The notes beneath the pieces are model-generated. The model had not been told where the DNA came from and did not search any database. It saw only the letters and a list, made by a program, of their open reading frames with translations. DNA of 64,000 nucleotides from Brachionus plicatilis (Eukaryota > Rotifera > Eurotatoria > Ploima > Brachionidae): contig QEOQ01000626.1 in the NCBI GenBank assembly GCA_010279815.1, positions 437,188 to 501,187 of the forward strand, in the 5' to 3' direction. The position numbers and the translations under genes are program-made. This document shows, one piece after another, positions 18,241-27,932 of this stretch. Position 1 is the first letter of the stretch; each line of letters opens with the position of its first letter.

Positions 18241-20862
18241 AAGAAGCTAATAATATGCGTCATATTTCAAGCGTGCAAAAATGCCAACTTTGGAACTTTG
18301 TTTGTTTGATTTTGAGAATTAAATTTCTTCAATATTGAATATTTTTTTATACTTCATAAAAAGATAAATGGTGATGTAATAATCAGGGAATGCTGACTAT
18401 ACTTAAGGAAAAAATAAGATATTCAATTTTTCTAATTTAAATTTTACTATTAGATATTGATTATCATCATTAAATTTTTTTGAACCTCTAAAATTAGGAT
18501 TAAAATAATGAAAATTTAATTATTTAAAAAAAATTTAAAATTAAATGATTTTAAAAACATTTTGGACTTGTGTTGCTCACACAAAAATATTAACATAAGT
18601 TTTAAAATCCTATCGCCTTTTCTTCATTTATTTTAGATTTTTAAATAATTAATTTGATTAAAAAAATTAATAAATGTTAATGTAACATGCTTTACATGCT
18701 ATTTAAATTTAAAAAATAAAATAATTAAAAAAACATATTTTCTCAAACCATTGATAAAGTCGATTTTAAAAAAAATTTAATTTAATTTTTTAAAATCGAC
18801 CTTATCAATTATTTTATTTTTTTAATCTCAAAGATTAATTTTAATATTCTAGAATCAACTTGAAATTGAAATGAATTGAAATGATATTTTGAATCGTAAT
18901 TTTTATATTTAGTCGATTTTTAGTAAAATAATACTATTTAAAATTTGGATTCAAACCCGTATATATATTAATTGTATAATTTACTAAAAGACCTTTTGAA
19001 TATCGATTTATTATTTAAATTTATTTTCTTTTATGGACTAATATGACAATTAGATTTTCTCTGGACAATTTCTATTTTAATATTTTTATTATTATTCTTC
19101 ATTTAAGGTTTTAAAAATTAAAATTATCAATATCAAATTTGCAAACTTTCAATTTTACGTGTCAAAGGGTATGAACCAATCTTCAAATTAATTTTTTTAA
19201 ATGAGTTTTTATAAATTTTATTTCCTCAAGAAAATAAAGAACCAAAAATTTAACTGATTTAAATGATGGAATTTAAAATTTTGAATATAATTAATAATTA
19301 TATTTCATTAAATCAAAATTTCTATTTTTTTGACTTTTCTATTATCCGATAATAATCGCATTATTTATTGAGTATGTTTATTTTAATTTTTCAAATTGAA
19401 AAATTAGAATATTCTTTATATGGACATTTGTAGAGTTTTATTTTATTTTTTAAATTTTATTTTTTGAATACAATGACAAAAGAAAAATCAAGAAATTGAA
19501 TAAATTTTGATTTAATGAAATAAATTGTAATCTTTATTCAAAATATTAAAATTAATCATTTAAAGTTAAATAACTTGTGCGTTTTATGATGCAAACTGTT
19601 AAAAATTCGATTAAAAATATACTATTTTATTTTCCAGCTTAGAATTAAATCTTTTTTGTAAATGCTTTATGGCGGAAACATGTTCAAACCTAACTTCGAA
19701 ATGCTTGAATAAGTTTAATCTGTCTTATCTAAAAAATTCATTAATAGTCATCATCTGCTGTAAACTTTTATTGAAATAAATACAGAAAAGACTTGGGCAT
19801 AGTAAATCAAAAATATGATTATTGGCTAACTGAAGTTTTTTCATTAAAAATTGTCTTGTTTAATCAAATTTAAACTGAGATTAATTTGATATATATTTAT
19901 AATTTATCATTAGATTACTTAAAAATCTTTTTGCTACAAAATCATATGTGCTATTAGTTATTACCATGCTCTGACAACGTTCGATCAAGGAGCGAAAGTG
20001 AAGCCGATAATTAAGTACTTTGAAATAATCTAAAAAATATTTTTATTTTTTTTTCTAATAAATTTTAAAAAATAAAATTTTGTTTTAATTTTCATTTGAA
20101 ATCAATTATGAATTAGTTTAAAAAGTTAGTAATGCTTTTTTCTAGAAAATTTTGTCTTAATCTATATCATGACATAATTTTGATTGTTAATTTGTATTTT
20201 TTTACTCTAAAAAATATATATTTAAAAAGAAAAGCTTTAATTATTTTTGAAAAAAATTAAATATGATAAAAAATTTAATATTTTATTACAATAAAGTCAA
20301 ATTAACTAAATAATTATTTTGAATTTATTTTCGAATATGTTAATGATACTTTTTACTTTTTATTTGGTGTATATAATTTTTTTTATAACGTCAAGCTTGA
20401 CGTAACTTGTAAAAATAATAATATATTTTAATTTTAATGCATGATCGATAAAATATCAGCAAAAAAGATTTGGCCACTATTGCAAATCAATAATTAGCTT
20501 TTAAATGTTAATTATTATTATTCAATGCAAAAAAGGGCATTTCTATTAATGTCGAAACAAGAGTTTAAAAAATTAAAATTAAAGATTAAAATGATAAAGT
20601 TCAATTCGTATAATATTAACTCTTTTACTTTTTATTTTGTAGGGCTAACTTAAAAATTAAAAATTATATTTTAAATAATTTATAGCATAAAAATTAAGTA
20701 GACAAAAAACCAAGGTAAAGTTTTTATAATTCGGAATTATAAAAGACTCTTAATATTTGTGCACAATATTTTTAGCGAAAATTCCACAGAATTAATAAAA
20801 ATCCCAAAAAAAAATAAAAAATAAAAAAGTTAAAATTGTGTCAATGTTTTTTTAAATAAACA
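18241..20862. other. Gene-free AT-rich interval
   Basis: No exon is visible in 2.6 kb. A hairpin lies at 18750-18809, with arms ATTGATAAAGTCGATTTTAA and its near complement. Confidence 0.5.
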
Positions 20863-20864
20863 TA

Positions 20865-21677
20865 CCGTATCCCCTTGTTTAGCGACGCATGCTTTAATAC
20901 CATGAGTAGGATATTTGGTGCATGGTCTAACATAGACCTCACAATGTTAAATTTTTTATTTTAAAAGTCATATGGGTCACATAGTCGATACATATTAAAA
21001 ACGTAGCGTTTATAATAGAAATTCAAATAGAAAAGCAGAGCTTCAAAAAAAGTCTTTATTAGAGACTCGGGGTTTTAAACTTAAAAAAAAATTAAATATA
21101 AAAAATATTTATTGAGTTTTTTTTTATAGATGCGACGTTAGAGTTATGGTAAAAAAAATATTAAAAATATTAAAAAAGTTTAATTTTAATTATTGACCCG
21201 GCATTTAAATTTAAAAATTTAAGACAAAAAAGAGAATAAAAAAATTTAAAAAAAAATTATTTTTTCGATTTATTCATAGAACCTTTCTTTCTTCCTAGTG
21301 GCTTTCTAACTGAACCATTCTTGTTGTAAACAACTGGCGTACTAACACTTGTTGAAGTATTTTGTATATTTTGTTGTATTGGGATATCTTGCAATGGCAA
21401 ACGTTGAACGGTGTGACCCTGCTGTGTACCGACAACAATGGGAATATTATTATTCTGACTATATATTGGTAATCAACGTCTCAAGTAAATTTAGCCCCTA
21501 TTTCACAAACACCAAATATTTCCCAGTGTATATCATCAATACAAATCCCATTAGATATAATGATGATTCGAAACGATTCACCAATATATAGTTAACATTG
21601 TGAGGTCTATGTTAGACCATGCACCAAATATCCTACTCATGGTATTAAAGCATGCGTCGCTAAACAAGGGGATACGG
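20865..21677. mobile_element. DNA transposon with identical 86-bp terminal inverted repeats
   Basis: TIRs 20865-20950 and 21592-21677 are reverse complements over 86 bp with no mismatch, starting CCGTATCCCCTTGTTTAGCG. TA flanks each end (20863-20864 and 21678-21679). The 640-bp core holds only a short minus-strand frame. TA duplications point to the Tc1/mariner-related group, but the terminal sequence is not one I recognise. Perfect TIRs imply recent mobility, helped by a transposase elsewhere. Confidence 0.85.
21257..21472 (-). pseudogene. C-terminal remnant ORF inside the TIR element
   Basis: The 72-codon minus-strand frame has no ATG and follows a stop at 21473-21475. It is Gln/Ser/Thr-rich and ends RKPLGRKKGSMNKSKK, a basic AT-hook-like tail. 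It is probably the last part of the element's original protein. The plus-strand ORF at 21349-21591 overlaps it and has no sensible composition. Confidence 0.35.
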
Positions 21678-21875
21678 TAATAAGAAAAAATATCAAAAAA
21701 AAACTATTTTTTCCGCCATCATAAAAACTTAAATAGTCATTTGTTTTTAAAATTATTTTTCGAAAGATTTTGTTTAATTAAACTATTTATTGAACTTTAA
21801 AATAATTAATTTTTATTTAAAAAGAAATATCTAGTTTTATTATGAGGATATTTTTGCATATAATTGAGATTTTTT

Positions 21876-22286
21876 TTAGAGAGAAAGCATAGATTGATTC
21901 AAAAAATCCCTATTATAATCATATCCATAATAATTCATAAAACTAGAGTCGAACATGTAAGGATTTTGGTTAAAATTTTGATTAAAATTTTGATTAAAAT
22001 TTTGACCAAAGTTTGGTTGATCGTCACAAACAACGCGACATCTCCTATTTGGTCGTCTTCTGTGTCTTCTAGGAATTTCATCTTCACTTGAATAGTCACT
22101 TTCATAAGGATGTCTGTTTCGGTGTCTAGAGTTATCACGATGATGATGATCTAAGTGGTCATCGTAGCCAAAATGATCGTGCCTGCCACCTGGTCTTCGA
22201 CCTGGAGGTGGTGGGAATGGCACTGGAGGCAATGGTGGTGGTGGTGGTGGAGGAGTTTGTTTCTTCTTCGAGCCTCTAGAACCCAT
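21876..22286 (-). CDS. Myristoyl-cluster protein 5: Pro-rich, His/Arg-rich, NFNQ repeats
   Basis: The 136-aa single-exon ORF begins MGSRGSKKKQTPPPP: Gly2, Ser6 and Lys7 fit the consensus and three Lys follow. Residues ~11-30 are almost pure Pro (possible SH3/WW ligands). A His/Asp/Arg-rich segment (DHLDHHHRDNSRHRNRH) and an acidic SDYSSEDE follow, then a basic RRHRRRPNRRCRVVC. Four NFNQ-type tetrapeptides, encoded by a 12-bp tandem repeat (~21970-22007), precede a Tyr/Asn/Phe-rich C-terminus. RVVC may correspond to VVCV and IVCV in proteins 2 and 1. A TATATAAA box lies 47 bp upstream of the ATG. The function is unknown. Confidence 0.72.
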   Translation of the reverse strand: MGSRGSKKKQTPPPPPPPLPPVPFPPPPGRRPGGRHDHFGYDDHLDHHHRDNSRHRNRHPYESDYSSEDEIPRRHRRRPNRRCRVVCDDQPNFGQNFNQNFNQNFNQNPYMFDSSFMNYYGYDYNRDFLNQSMLSL

Positions 22287-22332
22287 TTCTATTTTTTCAA
22301 TAATTCGATGTTTTAAATATTTTCGTTGATTC

Positions 22333-22340
22333 TTTATATA
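22333..22340 (-). promoter_or_regulatory. TATA box of cluster gene 5
   Basis: The minus strand reads AGTATATAAAGAATC, with TATATAAA 47 bp before the ATG at 22286. Confidence 0.6.
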
Positions 22341-22652
22341 CTATTTTTTTATTTAATGAATTTTATTGATTCAATCAGCATTTCTACAATTTGAATAGAA
22401 ATCAAAATAAAAAGATGAGTCGTCGATTGTTTCAGCAGCGTATTCATTTCAAATATCCCATTCATGGTGTTTTAATGTCTAAAATAAAATTAAATGCATT
22501 TGTTCCATTAAATTGAATTCGAAAATTCTTCAAGCGAAACTCCATTTAATTTTGCTTAAATTTTGTGAATCTGATGTTTTTCAGCATTTATAAAAATTAA
22601 GTTTCCAGAAACATGAATTTTATTTTGAAAAAAAAAAAAGAAAAATCAAAAA

Positions 22653-22671
22653 AGACTTGGCTTCCAAGTCT
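22653..22671 (-). terminator. Stem-loop downstream of cluster gene 6
   Basis: AGACTTGG(CTT)CCAAGTCT is an 8-bp perfect stem with a 3-nt loop, 86 bp beyond the stop codon of the minus-strand gene. It shares the AGACTTG core with the hairpin after cluster gene 1. A role in 3'-end formation is speculative. Confidence 0.35.
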
Positions 22672-22756
22672 AAAATACCTTCTTGGTTTTAATGAATCTT
22701 TTGAATAAAAATTTTTATACATTATTTTTTTTTAATTCTTTAAACTTGAGAGGTAA

Positions 22757-23452
22757 CTATTCAAACGGTGGACAAAGTGTCTCGGTGCATACTGTTGGAC
22801 AGACTGGTTGACAAACAGGAACAAAAACTGGATTTGAAAAATTGTAAGAGTTAATGGCATCTAATGCCAGAAATGTAGGGTCGACTAAAGGCGAATACAT
22901 TGGTTCAAATGTTGGTAAACAAGCTGGCATACAATTAGAACTAGAAATTGAACAAAAAGAAGGTCTACAGCATGGTCCACATGAAGGACCACAACAAGGA
23001 TCGCATCCAGGACCACATCCTGGTCCACATCCCGGTCTACATTCCGGACAGCAGCAAGGACCGCATCCCGGACCACAACTGGGTCCACACGAAGGTCCAC
23101 ATCCCGGTCTACATTCCGGACAGCAGCAAGGACCGCATCCCGGACCACAATCCGGTCCGCATGAAGGACCACAACTGGGTCCACATGAAGAGCCACAACT
23201 GGGTCCACACGAAGGGCCGCAACTGGGTCCACACGAAGGACCACAACTGGGTCCACACGAAGGACCACAACTGGGTCCACACGAAGGGCCACATCTGGGT
23301 CCACATGAACGGTCCATTGGGCCATAAGAACGATCACGAAAAGGAGGTGGACCGACTTCTTCTCTGACAGGAAAGCAGCCACGCTCATCACAATAGGTTC
23401 CAGATACCGGAATTGTCGGCAGTCTTCTTGGCCTTGTTGGTCTAGTACCCAT
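22757..23452 (-). CDS. Myristoyl-cluster protein 6: Cys-Gly-Pro repeat protein
   Basis: The ATG at 23452 is chosen over an upstream TTG at 23458; it gives 231 aa starting MGTRPTRPRRLPTIPV. Gly2, Thr6 and Arg7 fit the myristoylation consensus. Residues ~48-165 are CGPSCGPSCGP-type repeats, with variants such as CCCPECRPGCGP, so roughly every third or fourth residue is Cys. The DNA is repetitive: a ~69-bp unit is duplicated near 23028-23155 and 24-bp units fill 23160-23310. The C-terminus is non-repetitive, with a few Cys. The composition recalls the Drosophila Mst(3)CGP sperm-tail proteins and keratin-associated proteins. That similarity may be convergent. A cross-linked or metal-binding structural role is possible. 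Confidence 0.72.
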   Translation of the reverse strand: MGTRPTRPRRLPTIPVSGTYCDERGCFPVREEVGPPPFRDRSYGPMDRSCGPRCGPSCGPSCGPSCGPSCGPSCGPSCGPSCGPSCGSSCGPSCGPSCGPDCGPGCGPCCCPECRPGCGPSCGPSCGPGCGPCCCPECRPGCGPGCGPGCDPCCGPSCGPCCRPSFCSISSSNCMPACLPTFEPMYSPLVDPTFLALDAINSYNFSNPVFVPVCQPVCPTVCTETLCPPFE

Positions 23453-23503
23453 TATCAATTTAGAATTGATTTCTTAGGAAATTTTTTGTTTGGTGACACA
23501 CAA

Positions 23504-23511
23504 TATTTATA
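23504..23511 (-). promoter_or_regulatory. TATA box of cluster gene 6
   Basis: The minus strand reads CTATAAATATTG, with TATAAATA 52 bp before the ATG at 23452. Confidence 0.6.
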
Positions 23512-23800
23512 GAAAAATTTCACTTTGTATACAATTCTGGTATTTTTGTTTACAACTTTTAAGATGTTTACAAATTTTTTCTGCAGTCATTAGATAAATT
23601 TTTTAAATCAATTGATAAAATGTCGCTATATATTTATCAACTCAGCATAATTAATAATTAAGAATTTGGAATAATTAATTTATTTAGAATTTGAGCGAAG
23701 TGATGAGATCTTCTATCTGTAGTGACTGAGTAGTAGATTAAATTTAATTATTAGTTAAGTTTTATTAGAATTTAATTGTACAAAGTTGAATAAAAAAAAT

Positions 23801-24620
23801 TTAATAGACAAAGGGTTTTAGGGAAGTAGCTATGTTTTCAATTGGGGTGGTATATGGATCGTATTCATCAAGCGGTCCAAATGGTAAATGCTGATCAATT
23901 CGTTTAACTGGGCGCGCTTCTGGTCTCAAATATTCTCTTTTTTCTGGCTGAGGCTTAGTGCGACAATATCCGAGCAAAAAATCATCGAAATTTATCAAAC
24001 CATCCATGTCTCGGTCCATAATAGCAAAAGCTCTCCGACTGGTTTCAAAATCATGCTGGTACATGTTCTGAAATTGTTGAAAGTCCATTCTTCCATCAGG
24101 CCCACAATTTTGGTCATAAATATTTCGCACAAAATTGACCTCTTCGGCGGTGACAGTATACTCTTCATTTTCTTCATCATCCCTCATACCACAAGGAACA
24201 CGATAGGCACCTGAAAAAAGAATTAAATTTTTATTTTTATTTTGTCTAATTACCTTGAGGTATTCTAGATTGATTGTACGGAGGAAATTGAAGACCCTGT
24301 CTTCGGTATTCCTCAATCTCTGTTGGAGTCAAAGGCATTGCATTCGGATTATGGTCCATCTTGTTTAGTTGAGGAACTCTGTTTTGAGCAAAGCGCGGAT
24401 TTTGGTTGACCGAATTAACGGGAAAAGATGAGTTATTCGAAGGTGATGGATAATTGTTGGAAAATTGCTGGTTATATTGGGTATTATTTTGATACGGCCA
24501 TTCGTTCTGATGCTGATTACCCTGGCTCTGAAATTTGGGATTAGATTGGACTGGAAAATTATGGTTATTTGGCGATGGTGGTGTTCTGTTGGTGTAAACT
24601 TTGCTTGATCCAGAACCCAT
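23801..24620 (-). CDS. Myristoyl-cluster protein 7: N/Q/P-rich tail plus EF-hands
   Basis: Two exons (24620-24254 and 24210-23801, intron 43 bp, CAAG|GTAATT...TTTTTCAG|GTGCC) join in phase to 258 aa. The N-terminus MGSGSSKVYTNRTPPSP fits the myristoylation consensus (Gly2, Ser6, Lys7). Residues ~18-120 are Asn/Gln/Pro/Ser-rich. Exon 2 holds a paired-EF-hand-like module. The second loop is canonical (DRDMDGLINFDD, Asp at position 12). The first (DQNCGPDGRMDF) has irregular spacing and may not bind Ca2+. A conserved-looking C-terminus follows, ending SLKPFVY. An N-myristoylated EF-hand protein recalls recoverin/NCS calcium sensors, but the disordered insert and single canonical loop differ. This is the only cluster member with a recognisable domain. 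Confidence 0.78.
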
Positions 24621-24693
24621 AGTTAATTTATTTTTAAAAGCTTGTTTGTTATGGTTTTTGGGAAAATGAAGTTTATGAAAATGACAATTATAG

Positions 24694-26560
24694 CTTCGTT
24701 TAATGAAAGCATATATTTTATATTTAGAAGCTATTTTGTCACAATTTTTAATTTAAAATTTTTTTTTAATTTTATTAAAATTCGTAATAGAGAAAACTAG
24801 CTAGTAGTAGTAGCAATTAAAATCGTGGCTAGATGCGATAGAGCATGATATTTGATTATTATTTTTAATTTTAAAGCCTTTTTGTTCTTTTAAGTCTTAT
24901 TTTATATTAAATATTACATTTTTTTTGTTTTTAAAAATTTTAAATATTTTTTTTTCAGATTTGATGGCAAGTTTAACTAAATCAAAATTTTAACATTGCT
25001 GTTGGGACAATCTTATGATCATAGGTCAAAGCAAGATTGGCAAATAACTAAATAAGTCTAGAATTTTTTGAAGATTGAAGTTAAGAGCAATGGAGCAATT
25101 TATAATAATATAATACTTTTTCCCATGCTACCCAAAAGAATAATTTTAAAGATCTTTTTAATTAACTAAAAAATTGAAAGTCAATTTTGATTTAAAAAAT
25201 TCTATAGAACGATGTTTACACTTTTACATTACGGCTATGGTAAAAATTAATCATAATTTTAAAAATTTTAATAATTAAAAGAGAACTCAAACCATTTGAC
25301 ACTTTAACGCAAAATAATATTCAAATAATTTTTGTAAATTTAATTTTAAATTGAATTATCATTTAAACCTAAATAACTAAAGACATAATAAAAATAGTTG
25401 ATGTTTTATCAATTTTGATTAATCAATTGAATTGGTTTCCAAGAGAAATTTAAGCAAAATTAAAAAATATTGCGACTTGAATGAAATAAAAAAATAGATT
25501 ATTTTGAAAGTTATTTTTATTGCTAATACATTATACATTTAAATTTCTTTTAAAATTAATATTTCAATTATTTTTTAAAATTTTTTATAATTTTTAATTT
25601 TATTATTTTTAGAAAAATCATAAAATTTTGCAAATTTTATCAGCTTAAATACAAACAAATCTTATGTCTGCACAAAAAAACCCTTCAATATATTTTCAAT
25701 TAAAATAGAGTTTTGGAATAAACAGATTTTGATGAACTATTTTTTTAAACAGAAAATTATTTTGGATTACTGAAAAAAAATGCATCTTCATTTATGAAAC
25801 AAATAAAACAGAGAAAAAATTGAAGAAACTCTCCATTTTTTTCTTTTAAAGTCCGAAATTGGTTTTGAAAATTGTGTCAACATAAGCAACCAATGTATTT
25901 CCTTGATCCAGCTTCTGCAGATACTCTCCAATTTTTCACACAAATTGATGTGTCTATATATTCTTAAATTTTTTAAATTTTTTACAGAGACTGGAATCAA
26001 CTGATACACTTTGCAGAACCAATTTTGAACTTGTAAGAAACAATGCTTTTCGTTTTTTTTTTTAATTTTTGTTCTTAAATTCACATTGCCAAAATAAAGC
26101 CGAATTTAAAAAATTGTTTCCAAGTTTTTTAAGAAAAATATTTCAGATATCTTGTTCTAAGAAAAAAACCATTAATAAACAATCAAAGTCCTCAGTAAAA
26201 ATTATCGGTTAGTTGTTTTCAGTAAGATATTATGATGATGATTTTAATGATCTCAATTTAAAATTTATATTTACCCATTTTTTTATTTGGAATATTGGAT
26301 ATTATCCATAAAATACTTTTCAGCCAGATTTGCATTATCATTACTAATTTAAAAAGGTTTCTGGTCTAAATAAATTAATTTAAAAATATTTTTAATTCTA
26401 TAGTAATCATATTATTAAATTTTTTGACTTTTTTTTTCGTAAAATTAAGATTTTATTTTTTTTGATTCAAAAACAGAATTTAGGCAGAGATTTTATCAAA
26501 TTAGAACTTTTATTAAAGTTTTTCCAGATATCGATCTTAAAGATTTTAGAATCAACTGCT
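24694..26560. other. Intergenic AT-rich interval with one doubtful spliced frame
   Basis: No solid gene was found. The candidate exon pair at 25846-26029 is listed separately. No TATA box as good as those of the neighbours lies before cluster gene 7; TATAATT near 24687 is the best. Confidence 0.45.
25846..26029 (-). CDS. Possible two terminal exons of an unknown small gene
   Basis: On the minus strand, 26029-25986 follows TTTCTTACAAG and ends TCT|GTAAAA; 25914-25846 follows GAGTATCTGCAG and ends at TAA. The phases agree and the joined peptide is QNWFCKVYQLIPVSKLDQGN, then TLVAYVDTIFKTNFGL. The composition is more protein-like than the surroundings. No upstream exon or start was found, and an unspliced 98-aa frame overlaps it. 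I do not recognise it. Confidence 0.2.
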
Positions 26561-26579
26561 AAATACGCTTCAAGATTCA

Positions 26580-27062
26580 GCAGAACCGTACCAGGCGTAC
26601 CAAGTGAACTTTATTAGCCGTACCAGGCGAACCATATAAGCCGTACCAGGTGAACCTTTTTCTCGTGTGTTTATCTTTCAAGTCACACTGTTAGTCCTTC
26701 CCCTCTCATTTTTTCATCCGGACTTGGGACCGGCAACGGTATGATTGCAACTCAACAGTCAGCAGCCAAAGTTACATATGGGACGTTCATCATAAACAGC
26801 GCCACTCATCCGAGCACTTAATGGCTGCGAACTCGGCAACTATTTAGACTAGCTTGGAACCACAAACCAAGCGTATCTATATCTGGATACAAGCTTATCC
26901 AAACTAAAGACACTTTACTTTTTTCACTAAGGCTTTTTGGACCCAACAGACTATCATCAGCTCTAGCTTGCAAGCCTCCTCATCCCGGCCTCTATGCGCC
27001 TGCGTCATCATCACCCCTCCTCTTTTTTCACCCGGGCTTGGGACCGGCCATGTGGGCAGAGT
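26580..27062 (-). repeat. GC-richer repeat island, probable LINE 5' or UTR fragment
   Basis: The base composition is clearly higher in GC than the surroundings. Three imperfect ~27-bp units with CCGTACCAGGCG start near 26587, 26619 and 26642. The motif CCGG(G/A)CTTGGGACCGGC occurs twice in direct orientation (near 26718 and 27033), each after a CCTCTC-TTTTTTCA stretch. From memory, a complementary GCCGGTCCCAAGCCCGG motif occurs near the ends of several animal non-LTR elements, so a minus-strand retroelement fragment is likely. The 63-aa plus-strand frame starting 26968 has no supporting feature. Confidence 0.45.
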
Positions 27063-27558
27063 TAATAACAATGATTCTTTCTATTTTTTACTCCTTTTAA
27101 CTGTTCTTTGTTTACTTAATGTTTCGAAATTTTCTAAAATAAATTTTTTTTTAAATTGAAAATCTGACTGAATAATTTCTGTGATACCAGGCTATTTATA
27201 CCCTGTAAAATTAGCTAAATTAATTTTAAAAGAGTCTGAGCCGAATTTATTTTTTTCATAATAAATATTTAATAAACTTTTTCTGGTGGAAATTAGGATT
27301 GGATGCTTGTTGTCCGTTATTTTTTGACTTTTCTTTAAAAAAAAATTCAAGTCATTGACTTTACTTAAGACTAAGTGATTTAGGAACAAGTCTGTTTTTG
27401 ACTTCTAGCTCAAAAAATCGACTAAGTTAAACATTTTTATCATTAAATTTTTAGCAATTTTTTATCTTGATTGAGATTTTTACTTTAAATTGATAATTTC
27501 TTATCTAAAAAATTTTTTTTTAATGTTAAAAAATGTTTTAAATTTAATTTTTATTAAG

Positions 27559-27911
27559 TGAATAGTCAATATTTGAAGTATGAGTCGCCGTTGGGCTTGC
27601 GATATGCAAGCAAAGAAATGCTTGAATTGTTTAGCAGCTTTAAGCGAATCAGAACATGGCGTTTGCTTTGGTTGTATTTAGCCAGAGGCGAAAAGTCGCT
27701 CGGTTTGAACATAACCGATGAGCGTAAAGAAGAAATTGAGCGCAATTTGGACAACATTGATTTCGATTACGCCCAAAAAGAAGAGCGCCTAATTCGGCAT
27801 GATGTGATGGCCCATGTGCATACATTCGCGAAATACTGTCCAAAAGCCGGGCCTATAATCCATTTGGGTGCCACTTCTTGCTACGTGACTGACAATGCTG
27901 ATCTCATAATT
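27559..27911 (+). CDS. ADSL: Isolated N-terminal exon of adenylosuccinate lyase
   Basis: One exon-like block encodes 117 residues matching the ADSL N-terminus: [67 protein letters not shown] and [22 protein letters not shown] catalyses two fumarate-releasing steps of purine and AMP synthesis; the RHDVMAHVH segment includes a conserved substrate-site His. The block follows an acceptor TTATTAAG and ends at a weak donor ATT|GTCAAA. If the preceding exon ended in A, the start codon would be split (A|TG AAT AGT). The remaining ~370 residues and the signature loop are not visible downstream before the next gene. This may be a partial duplicate or an unfinished model. Confidence 0.75.
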
Positions 27912-27932
27912 GTCAAATTTTATTTTATATGA

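Noticed and set aside
21349..21591. 80-aa plus-strand ORF inside the TIR element
   Set aside because: It starts at a non-ATG codon, ends at the TIR, and overlaps a more plausible minus-strand remnant.
23028..23310. Regularly spaced repeats resembling a CRISPR array
   Set aside because: The repeats are contiguous coding units of the CGP gene in a eukaryotic genome, with no spacers.
22854..23391. Long overlapping ORFs on both strands (for example plus 22854-23327 and minus 22885-23391)
   Set aside because: They are alternative frames of the CGP-repeat gene; a 24-bp DNA repeat keeps all frames open. Only the frame with the MG start and TATA box is kept.
22757..23452. Calling the CGP protein an orthologue of Drosophila Mst(3)CGP or a metallothionein
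   Set aside because: Only composition is shared; low-complexity repeats converge easily and the N-terminus is different.
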